A stretch of 64,000 nucleotides of DNA from Desmodesmus armatus (Eukaryota > Chlorophyta > Chlorophyceae > Sphaeropleales > Scenedesmaceae). The notes beneath the pieces are model-generated. The model was not told where the DNA came from, did no database searches, and was given only the letters and a program-made list of their open reading frames with translations. The translations under genes were made by a program, and so were the position numbers. Shown piece by piece: positions 24,150 through 35,835 of this stretch (its first letter is position 1; every line of letters begins with the position of its first letter). Where the stretch lies: contig VIIQ02000153.1 of assembly GCA_007449985.2 (NCBI GenBank), positions 124,001-188,000 on the forward strand, in the 5' to 3' direction.

Positions 24150-25418
24150 TCAAACAGTACAATACGGATTAGTTCCTTGTTAACCGCACCACCAGGTCAC
24201 TGCAGCACCAAACAAACATTTACGCGGACATGCCTGCAACTCACCCTGGTAAGTCTCAGTTGCCTCAGTCATCCCAACAAAACGAACCGCACCAAACAGT
24301 TTCACCGGATTCAGCTCCATTGCAACCCAAACGGAAACTCACAGCCAACGATTGACAGTACAAGTGTAAACAGGTTCGCAAGAGGGCAAGAAAGCTTGGT
24401 TAGCAGTGATTCTCTTTGTCAATATTGACACTCTGACAGCCTTGCCATTATCTGTGGCGTTTTTTTGTCAGCTCGGTGCTCACTCCTGTGATGAAGGTGT
24501 GGCTGTGTGTGAGAAACAAGGACACAACGGGGACTGAAACCGTTATCAGAGCAAACAAACATCAATACAACGCATCAAACTGTTTAGCACCTCTAGACCA
24601 ACCCGTAACTTCTCTGTTGAAACTGTCAAGGCACCTTCAGTGCAGCATGCTGACCAGTTCTGACGTAGGGGAGAGGCCCTGAGGAACTGCCCTGAACCAA
24701 CCTGGTCACCTTTGACAGAAACAAAACCTGCCAAGAACCATCGTCAGCATAATTCATATCTGCGCAAGTCACATGATTCATGACTAACTGTGTGTCACCT
24801 TGACCTCCTTCAGATAACTCAGCTTGCCTTGGATAGGTGCTCAGCTGAAGCATAGGGGTTGTCACGACTGATCTTGACGTATATCAATCATGTTAGAAGC
24901 GCTCGTCTTTCTTCTTGTGACGTGTGTATATTACATCTTGCTGTGGGCACGGCTGTACCGGTTTGCCCGCTGGCTTCGCAATGCTGCGGTGGTCTTTTTC
25001 CTTCTGGCTTTGCTGGTATGCCTGTTTGCTTGGCTTGCCAGGCTCTCCTGGCTTCATCTGTTCTGGAGGGAAACATTATGTCCTTTCAGCTGAGCACCTG
25101 CTAGAGTTTCCATCTGCACACAACATGATGCTTGTGTCTGATTGTGGCACGTCCTGGCAGCTGAAGGGCCTGGCAGCCATGGCCTGGCTACCCTGCCGGG
25201 CTGAACACTGCTGATCACCAAAGCGCACCTGCTGACAAGGTCCTGCTGACAAGGTCCTGCTGACTGACTGCTGACTGGTACATGCTGCTGCAGGTTATCT
25301 GGAGCAGTGGCCATGGCTCTGTTCAAAGGTCAGCTGCGGAATCACATGTGCACCACATATAAGCTGACACGGGACCCACGCCTTGTGTCACCATTCTGCC
25401 CATCGCGCCAGCACCCCA
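24150..25418. other. Intergenic region, with one small hydrophobic ORF
   Basis: This lies between the minus-strand gene and the plus-strand RT-like gene, so it probably holds divergent promoters. The only notable frame is 24890-25093 (separate entry). Short direct repeats gctgacaaggtcct occur at 25229-25260. No TATA box can be assigned with confidence. Confidence 0.4.
24890..25093 (+). CDS. Small hydrophobic ORF, two predicted membrane helices
   Basis: A 67-codon frame from ATG encodes LEALVFLLVTCVYYILLW, a basic linker (ARLYRFARWLR) and NAAVVFFLLALLVCLFAWLA. Two helices joined by a basic turn make a plausible small membrane protein or the first exon of the gene downstream. No homologue is recognised. 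It could also be chance, since the region is intergenic. Confidence 0.3.
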   Translation: MLEALVFLLVTCVYYILLWARLYRFARWLRNAAVVFFLLALLVCLFAWLARLSWLHLFWRETLCPFS

Positions 25419-28400
25419 ATGAAGTTGCTGCTGACGACTTGGCTGACCATCATCAGTGTTGGGATGATTTCGAGTCTGATCTTTCTTGCATTGTGCTTGC
25501 TGCTGCATGTCTTGCAGGTTAGTGCGTGGCAGGAGCCCACAGCAGGTTGAAGGTGCTGTGACTGGCAGCTGTGCCACCTATCCTGCACAGCCCACAGCAG
25601 CAGGACAGCTGTCAGCCGGTGCTGCTACCGCAGTATCAGCGCCAGCGCAGCAGACAGCATCCACTGGGTCTGCTGATGATGATTCATCAGCCCTTGATCC
25701 AGCAGAAAAAGTGCTGCCACAGCAGCATGGGGCTTCTGCAGGCCCTGCAGATGATCAAGCAGATGCTGACTCACCTCCAGGTGCCCCAGCACAACTAGCA
25801 AATGTGGCAAGGTGAGCTGGGCCAGCTGATATTATGTCCAATAAAAGGGCACCATGCTTGCATAGAGCACTCTATGTGCTTCCATAATGTGCTTAAATTG
25901 CAAAAGAGAGCAGCATAGTCTGGGCTTGGGATGGCTGCAGCACACGTGTGAGGCTCAGGTGTCCGGATGCAAGGACTTTGGGGGCTTTTGCTGAGGCTGG
26001 TAGATTGCTCAACGTATTCGTAAAATTTTGAAATGGCAGTATGCTTGCAGCAGTATACTTGCATTGGCTTGGTTGCTGCAGTAGGTGTGCTGTCATGCTG
26101 CTGGCCCAGGGTGTTTCCATGCTGCCATTTGTCACATTCCCTGTTATCTATGCTTGCCTGGCGCTTGCCTTTCCTGCAGCAACCCCACTAGCAGCAACCC
26201 CACCTGCGCCGCGGACCCAGCCGATAATGGACAGGCCCCTGTGACAGCAGAGGCACAGGGTGAGCAGCTGGCACCACCACAGCCGGCGGCTTCAACCTCA
26301 GTTGCAGCCCCTGCGCCAAAGGCCGCCCAGCCACCAGCACCACAGCTGCAACGCCGTCGCCAAGCTGCAGCACCGCTGCCGACGTCAACTGCAGCAGCTA
26401 CAGCAGCAGCTACAGCAGCAGCGCCAACAACAGCAACAGCACAGCCTCCAGTTGCTGCCAGTGCCCACTTGGAGCCTCATGTGCAACCTGCAGATGCACA
26501 ACAGCACCTGTCAGCTGCCGCTACTGCAGCTGCTGGTGCTGAAGCAGCGTCAGCACCTGCCGCAGCGCACCCTGCCGCTGCCAATGCTGCCGGTCAGCCT
26601 CCTGCGCATGGCACACAGGAGGCAGCCGGGGAAGCTCAGTTAGTGCAGGCTGCACAGGACGGCCCTGCAGCTGCAGCCGCGCCTGATGCAGATGTTGCTC
26701 AGCCCGCGCCTGTGCTGGCAGAAGATCAACAGCCGATGCAGCATGACCCTGATGGTGCAGATGAGCTTCTTGCTGTGTCCGGCGGGCCTCAGCAGCAGCC
26801 GGGTGAACCACCTGTGCAGATGCAGCAGCACCAGCACCAGCAGCCACAGCAGGAAGCAGCTGCTGCACACCAGCACGTGCACGAGGTCCCTCAGCAGCAG
26901 CAGGAAGCTGGCGAAGCCCAAGCCACACCAGCATTGCACCAGCATGAACTGGAGGAAGCCCCGGGCGCTGTGCACGCACAGCAGCATCAGCAGCCACCCC
27001 AGGAGGAGGCAGTTGCCGTGCACCCGGCAGCAGCTGCTTCAGCTACCACTACAGCGGCAGCAGCACACCCACCTGTAGCTGCGCCTGGCGCAAACGCCAG
27101 TCAATCAGCACCTCTTGTTGCTGAGGAACATGTGCTGCCACTACAGCAGCACCCTGGCGCGGCTGACAACGGAGAGGTCCCAGTGCCTCTCCCAGCCCCC
27201 AATGCAGAAGCAGCGGCAGCAGCTTCAGCGGCCGCATCAGCAGCAGCAGCAGCAGGAGCAGCAGCACAGGGCCCAGCTGGTGGCCAGCTCCAGCTGCCGC
27301 ATGCACAGCAGCAACATCCCAACACTACTGCGGCTGCTGCTGATGCAGTCGCTGAAGCAGCTGCCGATGCAGTCGATGAAGCAGCTGCTGATGCAGTTGC
27401 TGAAGCAGCTGCTGAGGCTGCTGCAATCGCTGCACTTCAAGCTGCTGTTGCGGCGGCGGTACAGGCCTGGCATGCCAACCCGAACATATCTACGGTTTTT
27501 GATGCTATGCCAAGCTACCCCCCCGCGGCGCAGCAGCTTGTGTCGGCAGTAATGCCGCTACTTGATCTTGGCGGCAACCACCAGATGGTGTTGTCCCTCC
27601 TCGCCAGGGCCCTCCAGCGTAAGTGACAGAGGCGATCTGCAAAATAGGCCCTACTCAAGCATCAAGCCAGTGATCAACATTGTTACCGTAACGTAAGCAC
27701 GGTGCTTGCCATATGCTGCATCGGCGTGGTGGAATCACACCACCTTTGAGATTCCTGACTTGCTGCATACAGCACAAATCCTTGGCCATCCAAGGCAGCT
27801 AAATCAGAGGGCCTCCTTTTTGTGTCACTGTGCTTGAGATGACCACCATGGCTTTCTCCTGTGCAGGACATTTGTTGCAGCAGACGGTTGGTTTGGCTAT
27901 GGGTGGTTACTGCAGCCCAGGTTTAGCCATCATTGTGTGCATGATGCATGAGCGTGCCTGGTGTTTGCGCAAGCAGGTTCGGCCTACGCAGCTGGTGGCG
28001 GTACGGTATGTTGATGATGTTACTGTTGTGGTGTTCAATACTCCTGATGCCCAGGAGCTGCTGGCAGATCTTGTGCAGCATGCACTACCGCCAGAGTGTG
28101 AATTGGAGAATGAGCAGCCATTGGGTGTGTCTGTCCGTATGTTGGAGTGTACCGTGTCTGTGCAGGCTGGCACCTTGCTGATCACCCACCATCATAAGAA
28201 TGCTGCCACCCTGCAGCAGTCTGGTGTCCAGCAGTTTAAGAAGTTTGTGGACTTCTCAAGTGCCCACCCTGCCTCTGTTAAACAGGGTGTCATTCTTGGG
28301 GCTTTTCATCGCGTTTTGTGCAACACATCATCCGGGGCCACATCTTCATGCATACTGCAGCTGCTATCATACTTGGCAGAGTTGATGCTGCTGCAGTACC

Positions 28401-28525
28401 CTGTTCCCTTTCTGCGGCGTGTGGTGAACAGGTTCTTTCCTCGTGGTCTATCTGAGGCTAGGCAGGCCACTTGGCGAGTTTGTGCACCTGTTCTACTGCA
28501 CATGCTGCGTGCTGTTGCACCGTGA
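25419..28525 (+). CDS. Membrane-anchored, Ala/Gln-rich protein with reverse-transcriptase core
   Basis: Exons 25419-25517, 25591-25811, 26180-27618 and 27867-28525 join with matching phases (0, 2, 1), giving about 805 residues. Residues 1-33 are one hydrophobic helix (KLLLTTWLTIISVGMI, SLIFLALCLLLHVL). Residues 34 to about 545 are Ala/Gln/Pro/His-rich and probably disordered. The last ~250 residues hold RT motifs: a possible motif A (VFDAMPSYPP), motif B QTVGLAMGGYCSPGLAII (residues 593-609), motif C RYVDD (YVDD 634-637), then SSAHPASVKQGVILGAFHRV and a thumb-like LAELMLLQYPVPFLRRVV. The QxxGxAMG/RYVDD/HPxxxK pattern resembles Penelope-like RTs. The fingers region usual for such RTs is not seen, nor is a GIY-YIG nuclease. 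The first intron (73 nt) is short. Confidence 0.6.
28007..28018 (+). other. RT motif C, YVDD active-site codons
   Basis: The codons tat gtt gat gat encode YVDD within AVRYVDDVTVVV, the metal-binding Asp pair of reverse transcriptases. Motif B lies 34 residues upstream (AMGG), a normal spacing for Penelope and LINE-type RTs. Confidence 0.85.
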
Positions 28526-28563
28526 CAGTTACTGCAGCATGTGTGGTGGCCCATGCTGTGTTA

Positions 28564-28568
28564 TGTAA
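28564..28568 (+). terminator. TGTAA polyadenylation signal of the RT-like gene
   Basis: TGTAA lies 39 nt after the TGA at 28523-28525, in a locally AT-richer stretch. The close spacing supports the predicted 3' end. Confidence 0.6.
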
Positions 28569-28764
28569 TGTTTTGACATAATCAGCATTAGTAAAGGTTA
28601 GCTATGCTGGTTTGCTGGTTGATTTTGTGAAGTATATAACCTACAGCTCTGCACAAGAGCTGTCACGAGTATTTGAGAGCAGTATGGGAAGAAGGGTATT
28701 CGTGCTGCCCTGGCCGGTCTGCTCAGACTAAATCCCACCGGCTGGGACTTATGTAAAAGTTGAA

Positions 28765-29343
28765 CTACAAGTCACTGTGCTGGCAACGTGTCCACACCGC
28801 AACCAGAGTGAACCAGGGACGGTAACGGATCCCAGTGGTCCCTTCCTGTTCTTTTTTATTTACTCGGTGGCTTTTCTGGCGTCCTGCTGTACAGTTGTGC
28901 CAGGGTGTGCAGTTGCTGCATTTGAAAGCTCCTGTGTTTCCTGCCCCCTGCCCCCCTCCCTTGAAGCTCCTGTGCTTCTGGCCCCTTCCCCCCTGGCTGC
29001 CTTGCTGTCTAGTGGTGTTGCTGACAGCATTGGACACTGTGGTGTGAGTGTGCTGCGATTGGTGATGACGTTGAGGAGCCCTGCAGGAGCCGATTGAGGT
29101 GCAGCAGGTGCTGCTGCTGGTGGTCCATCTTGTTGGGCTGTCAGGTGGTGCCTCAACATCAGCAGCACGCCTGCTGGTCAGCACACCATTTGAAACAGAC
29201 ACCAAATCAAAGAAGATCACTGCTAAACCGACTGTCCCTAGCGAAGTGCCTTGCATGTTGCCTGTGATGATGGCGCGCAGCTTGGTGTAAGTCACGGTTT
29301 GAGACACGATCTGGCCGTTTGGCAATTCAACCGTCCTAATTAC
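28765..29343 (-). CDS. Unrecognised open frame, minus strand
   Basis: A frame of about 190 codons reads VVIRTVELPNGQIVSQTVTY, then IITGNMQGTSLGTVGLAVIFF, then Thr/Ser/Gln- and Gly-rich sequence. It has no ATG of its own in the coding-looking part; tctacag just upstream could be an acceptor. A second open frame (29343-29741, minus) lies 5' of it and reads AIVAVDFCTMCSEFGACSS, but the phases do not join simply. No family is recognised. Confidence 0.3.
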   Translation of the reverse strand, partial: VIRTVELPNGQIVSQTVTYTKLRAIITGNMQGTSLGTVGLAVIFFDLVSVSNGVLTSRRAADVEAPPDSPTRWTTSSSTCCTSIGSCRAPQRHHQSQHTHTTVSNAVSNTTRQQGSQGGRGQKHRSFKGGGQGAGNTGAFKCSNCTPWHNCTAGRQKSHRVNKKEQEGTTGIRYRPWFTLVAVWTRCQHSDL

Positions 29344-29978
29344 TACGTTTTTGTTTTGTATGACTGTAGATTGGGCGTGGAGGTGTCATTTGTTAGTGGG
29401 CAGGACAAGTGCCTCACTTGCTCGCCTGCAACACTTGAGCAGGCACCAAACTCTGAACACATAGTACAGAAGTCTACTGCGACAATTGCAGAACGATCAA
29501 AGGATGGTGTGAATTTAGTGGAGTTTTTTCCATTTGTGTCGTCCGGTATGCACTGTCTCTGCTGATCTGAGACCACCCGATCGTTGCTTTTCATTGATGG
29601 CTTGCAGAACGAATTTATTAACCCGTTGTGCAGTCGGCAGAGCAAGCACATGTGGACAACCAAAACGCATTTTCTGCTCAGGCTTGCATACGGGCTATAC
29701 ACAATTTGTACATGTGTTTGTATTGTCTTCATAGCACACACGGAGTCCCAGGGCTCGCGCGCCCGTGGTTGCTGAGATCCGGTGACCCCCCAAAACTGCT
29801 AGATGACCTTTTACTGGGATCCGTAATCAGAAAGCATAAGTGCCTGAACTACGCTCAATTGAGTGAATATACTTTAGTGGCATGTTGACAGGGTGCGCAT
29901 GCTTGCCGGCTTCAAAGACCGAGGCGATTGCTCATGTGATGTTGTGCTCTGTTCCTTGCAGTGCCTGCACGTAATACA

Positions 29979-32900
29979 ATGGGAGGTGGTGGCGTGCGTC
30001 GGTGGAAGCGGGCTTATAGGGTCAAACACGCTTGTGCGCAGGAATGTGTCGTGCTCTGGCGCCGCATTGGGGAGCTGCTGGAGGGTTCTGACCTGCAGGA
30101 CGCCACCCCATCTTGGTCCTGGCAGGGGGCATTGGAGGTTGCAGAAGAAATGCTCCGCATCTTGGATGAGCAGGACGCCATGGTCAGCGAGGCTGCACAA
30201 GCCAACAGCACTGCCACCGCTCTTGAAAGGGATGCCCAGAAGCATCCGGAGAATCCCAGCCTCGCAGATGCTGCAGCGCTTGCCCGCAGCAAGCAGCGTG
30301 CATTGCAGGAGATTGTACGGCAGGGCGCAGATCAGCTGTCTGGCCGCTGGCAGTACCATCAGGACAATGCCGTAGCAAGGCAGCTGGATAGCTTCAGGCG
30401 TGATCTGCAGCATGGCAGCAACAGCAGCCACGACAGTGATGACGGCAGTGCTGCTGACGGTACTGCCAACGCTGCCAATGGCACTGCTGCTGCTGCTACT
30501 GGCACTGCTGACGCTGGCAGCAGCACTGCTGCGGCTGTCGCCGTCCACGATGGCGTAGGCGGCAACAGCAGTAATGTTGCAAGCGGCAGCATCCGGTCTG
30601 GTCCTGCTGCTTCCAACATCGATGGTAGTGGTGCAGCAAGCAGCAGCGGCAGCAGTACCCAGCAGCATACCTTGGCTGCCAGCAATGGGAGCAGTGCAGC
30701 AGCCGACAGCAGTCAGCCTCCAGGACCGCCTGCCCCTCACCAGGAAGGTAGGTGGCTTGTACTTTAAGGGGGAAGGATGGTATTGGGGTCCCAGCAAACA
30801 GGGTTGGGGGCTGCAGGTCCAGCACTTTTGCACACAACATGATGTATCGTGCCTGGGTTGGTGCACCTGCACATGCACAGGCCAATGGTGCTGGGGTACA
30901 GGCAGCATCAGGGCCTGCTGAACCCTGCTGTGCTCATGTTGCTGCTGCTCAGTTGCATATTGTGACTATGGATGCCTGCCTCTTGATGAATTACCGTAAC
31001 CAAGTTGGTTGTGCCAGCCCGTGCAAGTTTGCCGAATGGGGTAGTTTGTTGGACTGGTAATTGCACAAGTGGGATGAGCCTTAGACATCTTTGGGGAAGC
31101 CCTATGTCCCATTTGTGTCGGCGTGCTGAAGGTGAAAGGCGATCATGATCTGGTCAGCGGTTTGTTGTCATGCAATTGCCATTACACGATGTTCAACATG
31201 TGCACTGATGTGCACTGATTGCCTGCCGCCTGCTGTTGCTGCACGTTTTGTGTAGGTGCTGAGCCAGGTGACATCAATGCCAGCGAATCTGGTCCGGCTG
31301 GGTGCTGCAACCTTGGGGACGGTGGTGGTGGCGGCGCTGCCAGCAGCAGCAATGGTGGAGGCAGTGCTGGCAGCAGCAGCAGTGGCGGCGGTGCTGCCAG
31401 CAGCAGCAGTGGTGGCGGTGCTGCCAGCAGCAGCAGTGGTGGTGGTGCTAGCAGCAGCACGCAGCAGCATGCCGCTGCCGGCAGCGGCAGCAGCGGCGGC
31501 TCCGACGGGGCAACATGCAGCCACTGGGCGCAAAACGGCCCTCCTCCCCCCCGTCCGCAGAAGGAGGAAAAGGTGCAGGACTTTCAGAACGATGACGAGT
31601 GGCGGGAAGCTCAGGAGAGAGCACGACGCGGCATATTCATACGCTCGTCTCCACCAGGTGGGTACTTCTCAAGGGGAAGGAGGGGTGTTCAGTTTACAAG
31701 GTTGCAAGAAGAGTTGCATGAAGGAATTGCGTAGGGCATGGTCGGGGCCTTGAGGGTAAGCATCTTTGGACACAGATATGCCCGGGCATCAAAGCTGCAG
31801 GTGTAGGTATGCTAAGCTGAATACGGTATCCACACAAAAAGTAAAAACTCCACACATGTGCCAGGCCGGGGCTCTCATCAGCTGTGCCACAGTCAAGCAT
31901 TTCTGTTTCTTGAAACACCGCCACAGTGTTGTTGCTGCTGCTGCTGGCCTGCTTTCTGTTTTGCAGCATCAGCGCCTCCGCAACCCCCCGTGGCGCCAGC
32001 ATCCAACGGCCACGCAGCTGGACATGCGGGAGGTCAGCCTGCTGCTGCCCCTACTGCTGCTGCTGCCGCCGCTGCTGCTGCCGCTGACCACGTCCAGCCT
32101 CAGGCTGAGGGTGGAGAGCAGCTCAACACCGCTGCCAGCAATGCAGAAGTTGCTGTGCAGCAGCAGCAGGCGGAGGCGGCTTCGGCTGCTGCTCCAGGCC
32201 AGCAGCCAGTGTTGCCAGCCCAGGCCAGCACTGTGCCAGCTGCTGCAGCCATGGCTGGTGCAGGTGGGACTCAACAGCCTGCACCTCAGCAGCAGCCGGC
32301 ACCAACTGCAACACTGGTGCCGGCAGCTGCAGCGCAGTTGCAAGCTCCCAATGCTGCTCAAGCTGGCCCGCTCGCGCCAAATGTGGAAGCCACAAGCAGC
32401 AATTCAACGGCAGCTATGCAGCATCAGCAGGTGGCACCAGCTTCTGTTGCAGCTCAGCAGGCCCAGCCAATCACACCAGGCCCGGCGGATGCTGCAGCTG
32501 AAGCCGAGGCTGATCAACATGTTCTTCTCCATGTTGAAGCCACTGGTCCCACTGCTGCCGCACCTGTGCAGCAACAGCAGCAGCATGTGGTTTTAGCTGC
32601 CAAAGCTGCCGAAGAGATCCAAGCAGCTGCAGACCAGGCAGGAGGGGTGCCAGCTAGTGCAGCCATGCCGGGTGCAGGTGCAGCTGACGCACAGCCCGCA
32701 CCCCAGCAGCAGCCGGCACCAGCAGCAGACAACGAGCCAGCAGTAGAGTCACAGCTACAACCAGATGCTGCTGGTAAAGCTCTGGCTGGTCAGCAGACTG
32801 ATGCTCAAGCCGAGGCCGCTGCCATCCAAGCCACGGCAGGTGGACAGCAGCAGCAGCAGCACCAGGCGGCTCCAGCTGCTGAAGCCGCTCAGCAGGACCT

Positions 32901-34566
32901 GGCAGATGCAGCCAATGCAGAGGCTGCGGACGCTGCTGCAGCCATGCCTGGTGCACATCCTGCTGAGGTTGTGCCCCAACAGCAGCCAGGACCAACAGCA
33001 GCACACGCACCCGTCCCAGCAGCACAGCAGCAGCCTGCCGCCCATGCTGAAGGCGGACAGCCGCCTGCCGTGCATGACGGAAACGCTGCCAACAACGCCA
33101 CAGCAGTTGTGCAGCAGCAGCACCAGGCGGCTCCAGCTGCTGAAGCCGCTCAGGAGGACCAGGCAGATGCAGCCCATGCAGAGGCTGCGGAAGCTGCTGC
33201 AGCCATGCCTGGTGCAGATGCTGCTGGGCCTCTGGCCCAAAAGCAGCCAGCACCAGTAGCAGCACAGGCACCGATATCAGCAGCACAGCAGCAGCAGCCT
33301 GCTGCTGCCATGCAGCAGCCGGACAGCCGCCTGCCGTCCATGACGGAAACGCTGCCAACATTGCCACAGCAGCTGTGCAGCATCAGCACCAGGCGGCTCC
33401 AGCTGCTGAGGCAGCTCAGGAGGATCAGGCAGTTGCAGCAGTTCATGCAGGGGATGCGGCAGCTGCTGCAGCCATGCCTGGTGGGGAGGTTGGGCAGCCT
33501 GAGCCCGAACAGCAGCCAGCACCCATAGTAGCACACGCACCGGTATCAGCAGCACAGCAGCAGCAGCCTGCTGCTGCCCATGCTGGAGGCGACCAGATGC
33601 CTGTTGCGCATGTCGAAGCTGCTGCTGTTGGCAATGCGGCAACAGCTGTGCATCAAGAGCAGCAGCAGCAGGGACCTCAAGCTGCAGCTCAGCAGGGTGC
33701 AGCAGCACCAGCAGCCCCGCAAGCCCCGGCCCCTGATTATGGTCCATATGGCCAGGGGGACGAGTATGGAAATACACCCCACCACTTCTCCAAAAAGCGC
33801 CAGCAGGGTGGCAGCTCCTTCGGCGGCAATCGATGCAGCAGGGGTGCCAGTGCCGGTTATGGTTTCAACCAGGGCATGGGGGGGCATGGTGGTGGTTCTG
33901 GTGGGTGCGGGGGACAGCAGGGGCCCTGGAACCCAGGCAACGGCCGTTCTGGTCCTGGCTTTTTCAACCGGCAGCAGGGTGCAGGACGCTCTGGCAACCC
34001 CGATTTCCACAATGGCCGTGGTGGGGGCAGCCCTGGTGGGTTGGGGGGTGGGCAGGGCGCTGGGGGGGTTCCACGGCAGCAGCAGTCCTGGTCCCAACCA
34101 TCATGCAGGGCAGCAGGGTGGGCCCCGCAGTGGCAACTCTGTGAACAGCGGGCGCGGTGGCAACAGCCCTGGTGGGTGGGGTGGTGGCAACACCCCTCAA
34201 GCTGGTGGGTGGGGTGGTCACCCTAATGCAGGCGGGAACCCAGGCAGTGGTGGTCACGGTGCTGAAGGCCCCCAGGGTGCCAATGCCCTTGGCAGCAGTC
34301 ATGGCAGCAACATGCAAGGCGGCGCTGGCACCAGCACGGGCAGTAGCGGCGGGAGTGGCCCTCGTGGGGGTGGCTCTCGGAGGGACGACAGGAATGGCTC
34401 TCGTGGGGGTGATCCTCGGGATGGGCCCCGCAGGGATGACCGCGATGGGAGTGGACGGGGTGGGGACGGAGGCAGCAGGGGAAACGGGGGTAACCCGGGA
34501 AGCGGAAGCGGGGGCAGCAGTGGCAACCATGGAGGGAGGTGGGGAAACAGTGGTTATCGCCGCTGA
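29979..34566 (+). CDS. Helical, Ala/Gln-repeat, RGG-tailed protein (frame broken twice)
   Basis: Exons 29979-30747, 31256-31657 and 31967-34566 all join in phase 1. The N-terminus is basic and helical (RRWKRAYRVKHACAQECVVL, ALEVAEEMLRILDEQDAMV) and is followed by Ser/Ala/Gly-rich sequence. Exon 2 has GGG(A)SSS repeats and EEKVQDFQNDDEWREAQERA. Exon 3 has Ala/Gln/Pro repeats with a recurring block (HQAAPAAEAAQEDQADAAHA), then a Gly-rich tail with RGG, GGRG and SRRDDR boxes typical of RNA- or ssDNA-binding tails. Frame changes occur near 33310 (one base missing against the neighbouring repeat) and at a G7 run at 34062-34068. Each is a net single-base shift and they restore each other. The function is unknown; nucleic-acid binding is inferred from the RGG boxes only. 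Confidence 0.55.
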
Positions 34567-35035
34567 GATGCTCAGCTTGTGGAGTAGAATAGGTGTAGCT
34601 GTAGCTGTAGCGGTAGTGTAGGGTCTGGGGAAGGCAGGGTAGGTAGGTTATTGTAGGTGTAGGTATTAGTGTAGCTGAACCTGTTGGGATGGGGGGGGGG
34701 CAGTACTTGTGCCAGGTGCAGGGCTGCTCTTCAGGTGTTACAGCTTGGATGCCTGTATGACATGCCAGTCTGGCAGCAAGCTGGTCAGGGCTCAGTCGCA
34801 AGTAGGGTTGGCAGTGTGTAGGTCCCCAGGGTGGGTAGGAACGCCTACTTTCAGCATTTTCTTGATGCATTTTGATTCTCTACCCAGCATGAAAAGGGTC
34901 TCTACCCAGCATGAAAAGGGTATATCAGGATATATGCTCTTATTTGTCTCTTCAAAGATTCTAGCAGGGATGTGGGGGTGTGCACTGACAGTGCTTGCTG
35001 TGCTGGCCGGTGTGTCATCGCTGCCTTTTGAGGGA

Positions 35036-35052
35036 CCTAAACCCTAAACCCT
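35036..35052. repeat. Short interstitial plant-type telomere motif
   Basis: The sequence cctaaaccctaaaccct holds about 2.4 units of CCCTAAA (TTTAGGG on the other strand). It is too short to be a telomere and may be a repair scar. Confidence 0.7.
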
Positions 35053-35835
35053 GCAGCGGCGTTGAACTCACAGCTTGGTGGGGCCTGGGCAGCTGCCTGC
35101 AGTGGCAGCTTGGTGGGTGCGTAGAGCAGTATAGGTCGGGAGCAGGTTGGCATCATGCTGAGCATTTTGGGAGTGTTAGATGGGCAGGTTTGAAGTGTTG
35201 GATGGGCAGTTTTTTTCATGTGTGAGTCGGCAGGTGATCTGTCTGTATGATCACCAGTGCAGGCGGTTGAGCAGCAGGCCTGGGCCGGCTGTGACTCTCT
35301 CTGTACGGTGCATTGCATGACTATTCCGCTGATACCCTCAGTACATGCACCATACAGCTGCAAGCAACAGAACGGTGGTGCTGTATGCACGCGTTCTGGA
35401 GCACGCTGGCATGGGCATATTGCGAGGTGGTAGGCGGGCGTGTTTCAGCTGTTAGATGGGCAGTTTCTTTGCATGTGTGGTTCAGCAGGTGCTTTGTCTG
35501 TATGCTCAACGGTGCAGGCAAATGTGCAGTAGGTGTGGGCAGGCTGGGATTGAATTTTTTACGGGACATTGAGTACGTGTGCTGGCCGCCAGACATGGCA
35601 TGCCCTTGTGCAGCTGCAGGCAACTATTGTCTGCCAAAGTGTGCTCAGACAAAAGTGAGAAAAGAAAATTTAGATCAACCCATTGTATCCTTACGTCATG
35701 GGATTTGTCCCATTGGGCTGAAATCCAGCTTTTTTCCTTTGCACTGCTGCCCTTGCTGTCAGTGTTGTTTGCGGGCTTTCAGGGCTTTGGCAGCAACGTC
35801 AGCACCCCTTACAAATCGCATGTTTCTGTACGTCT

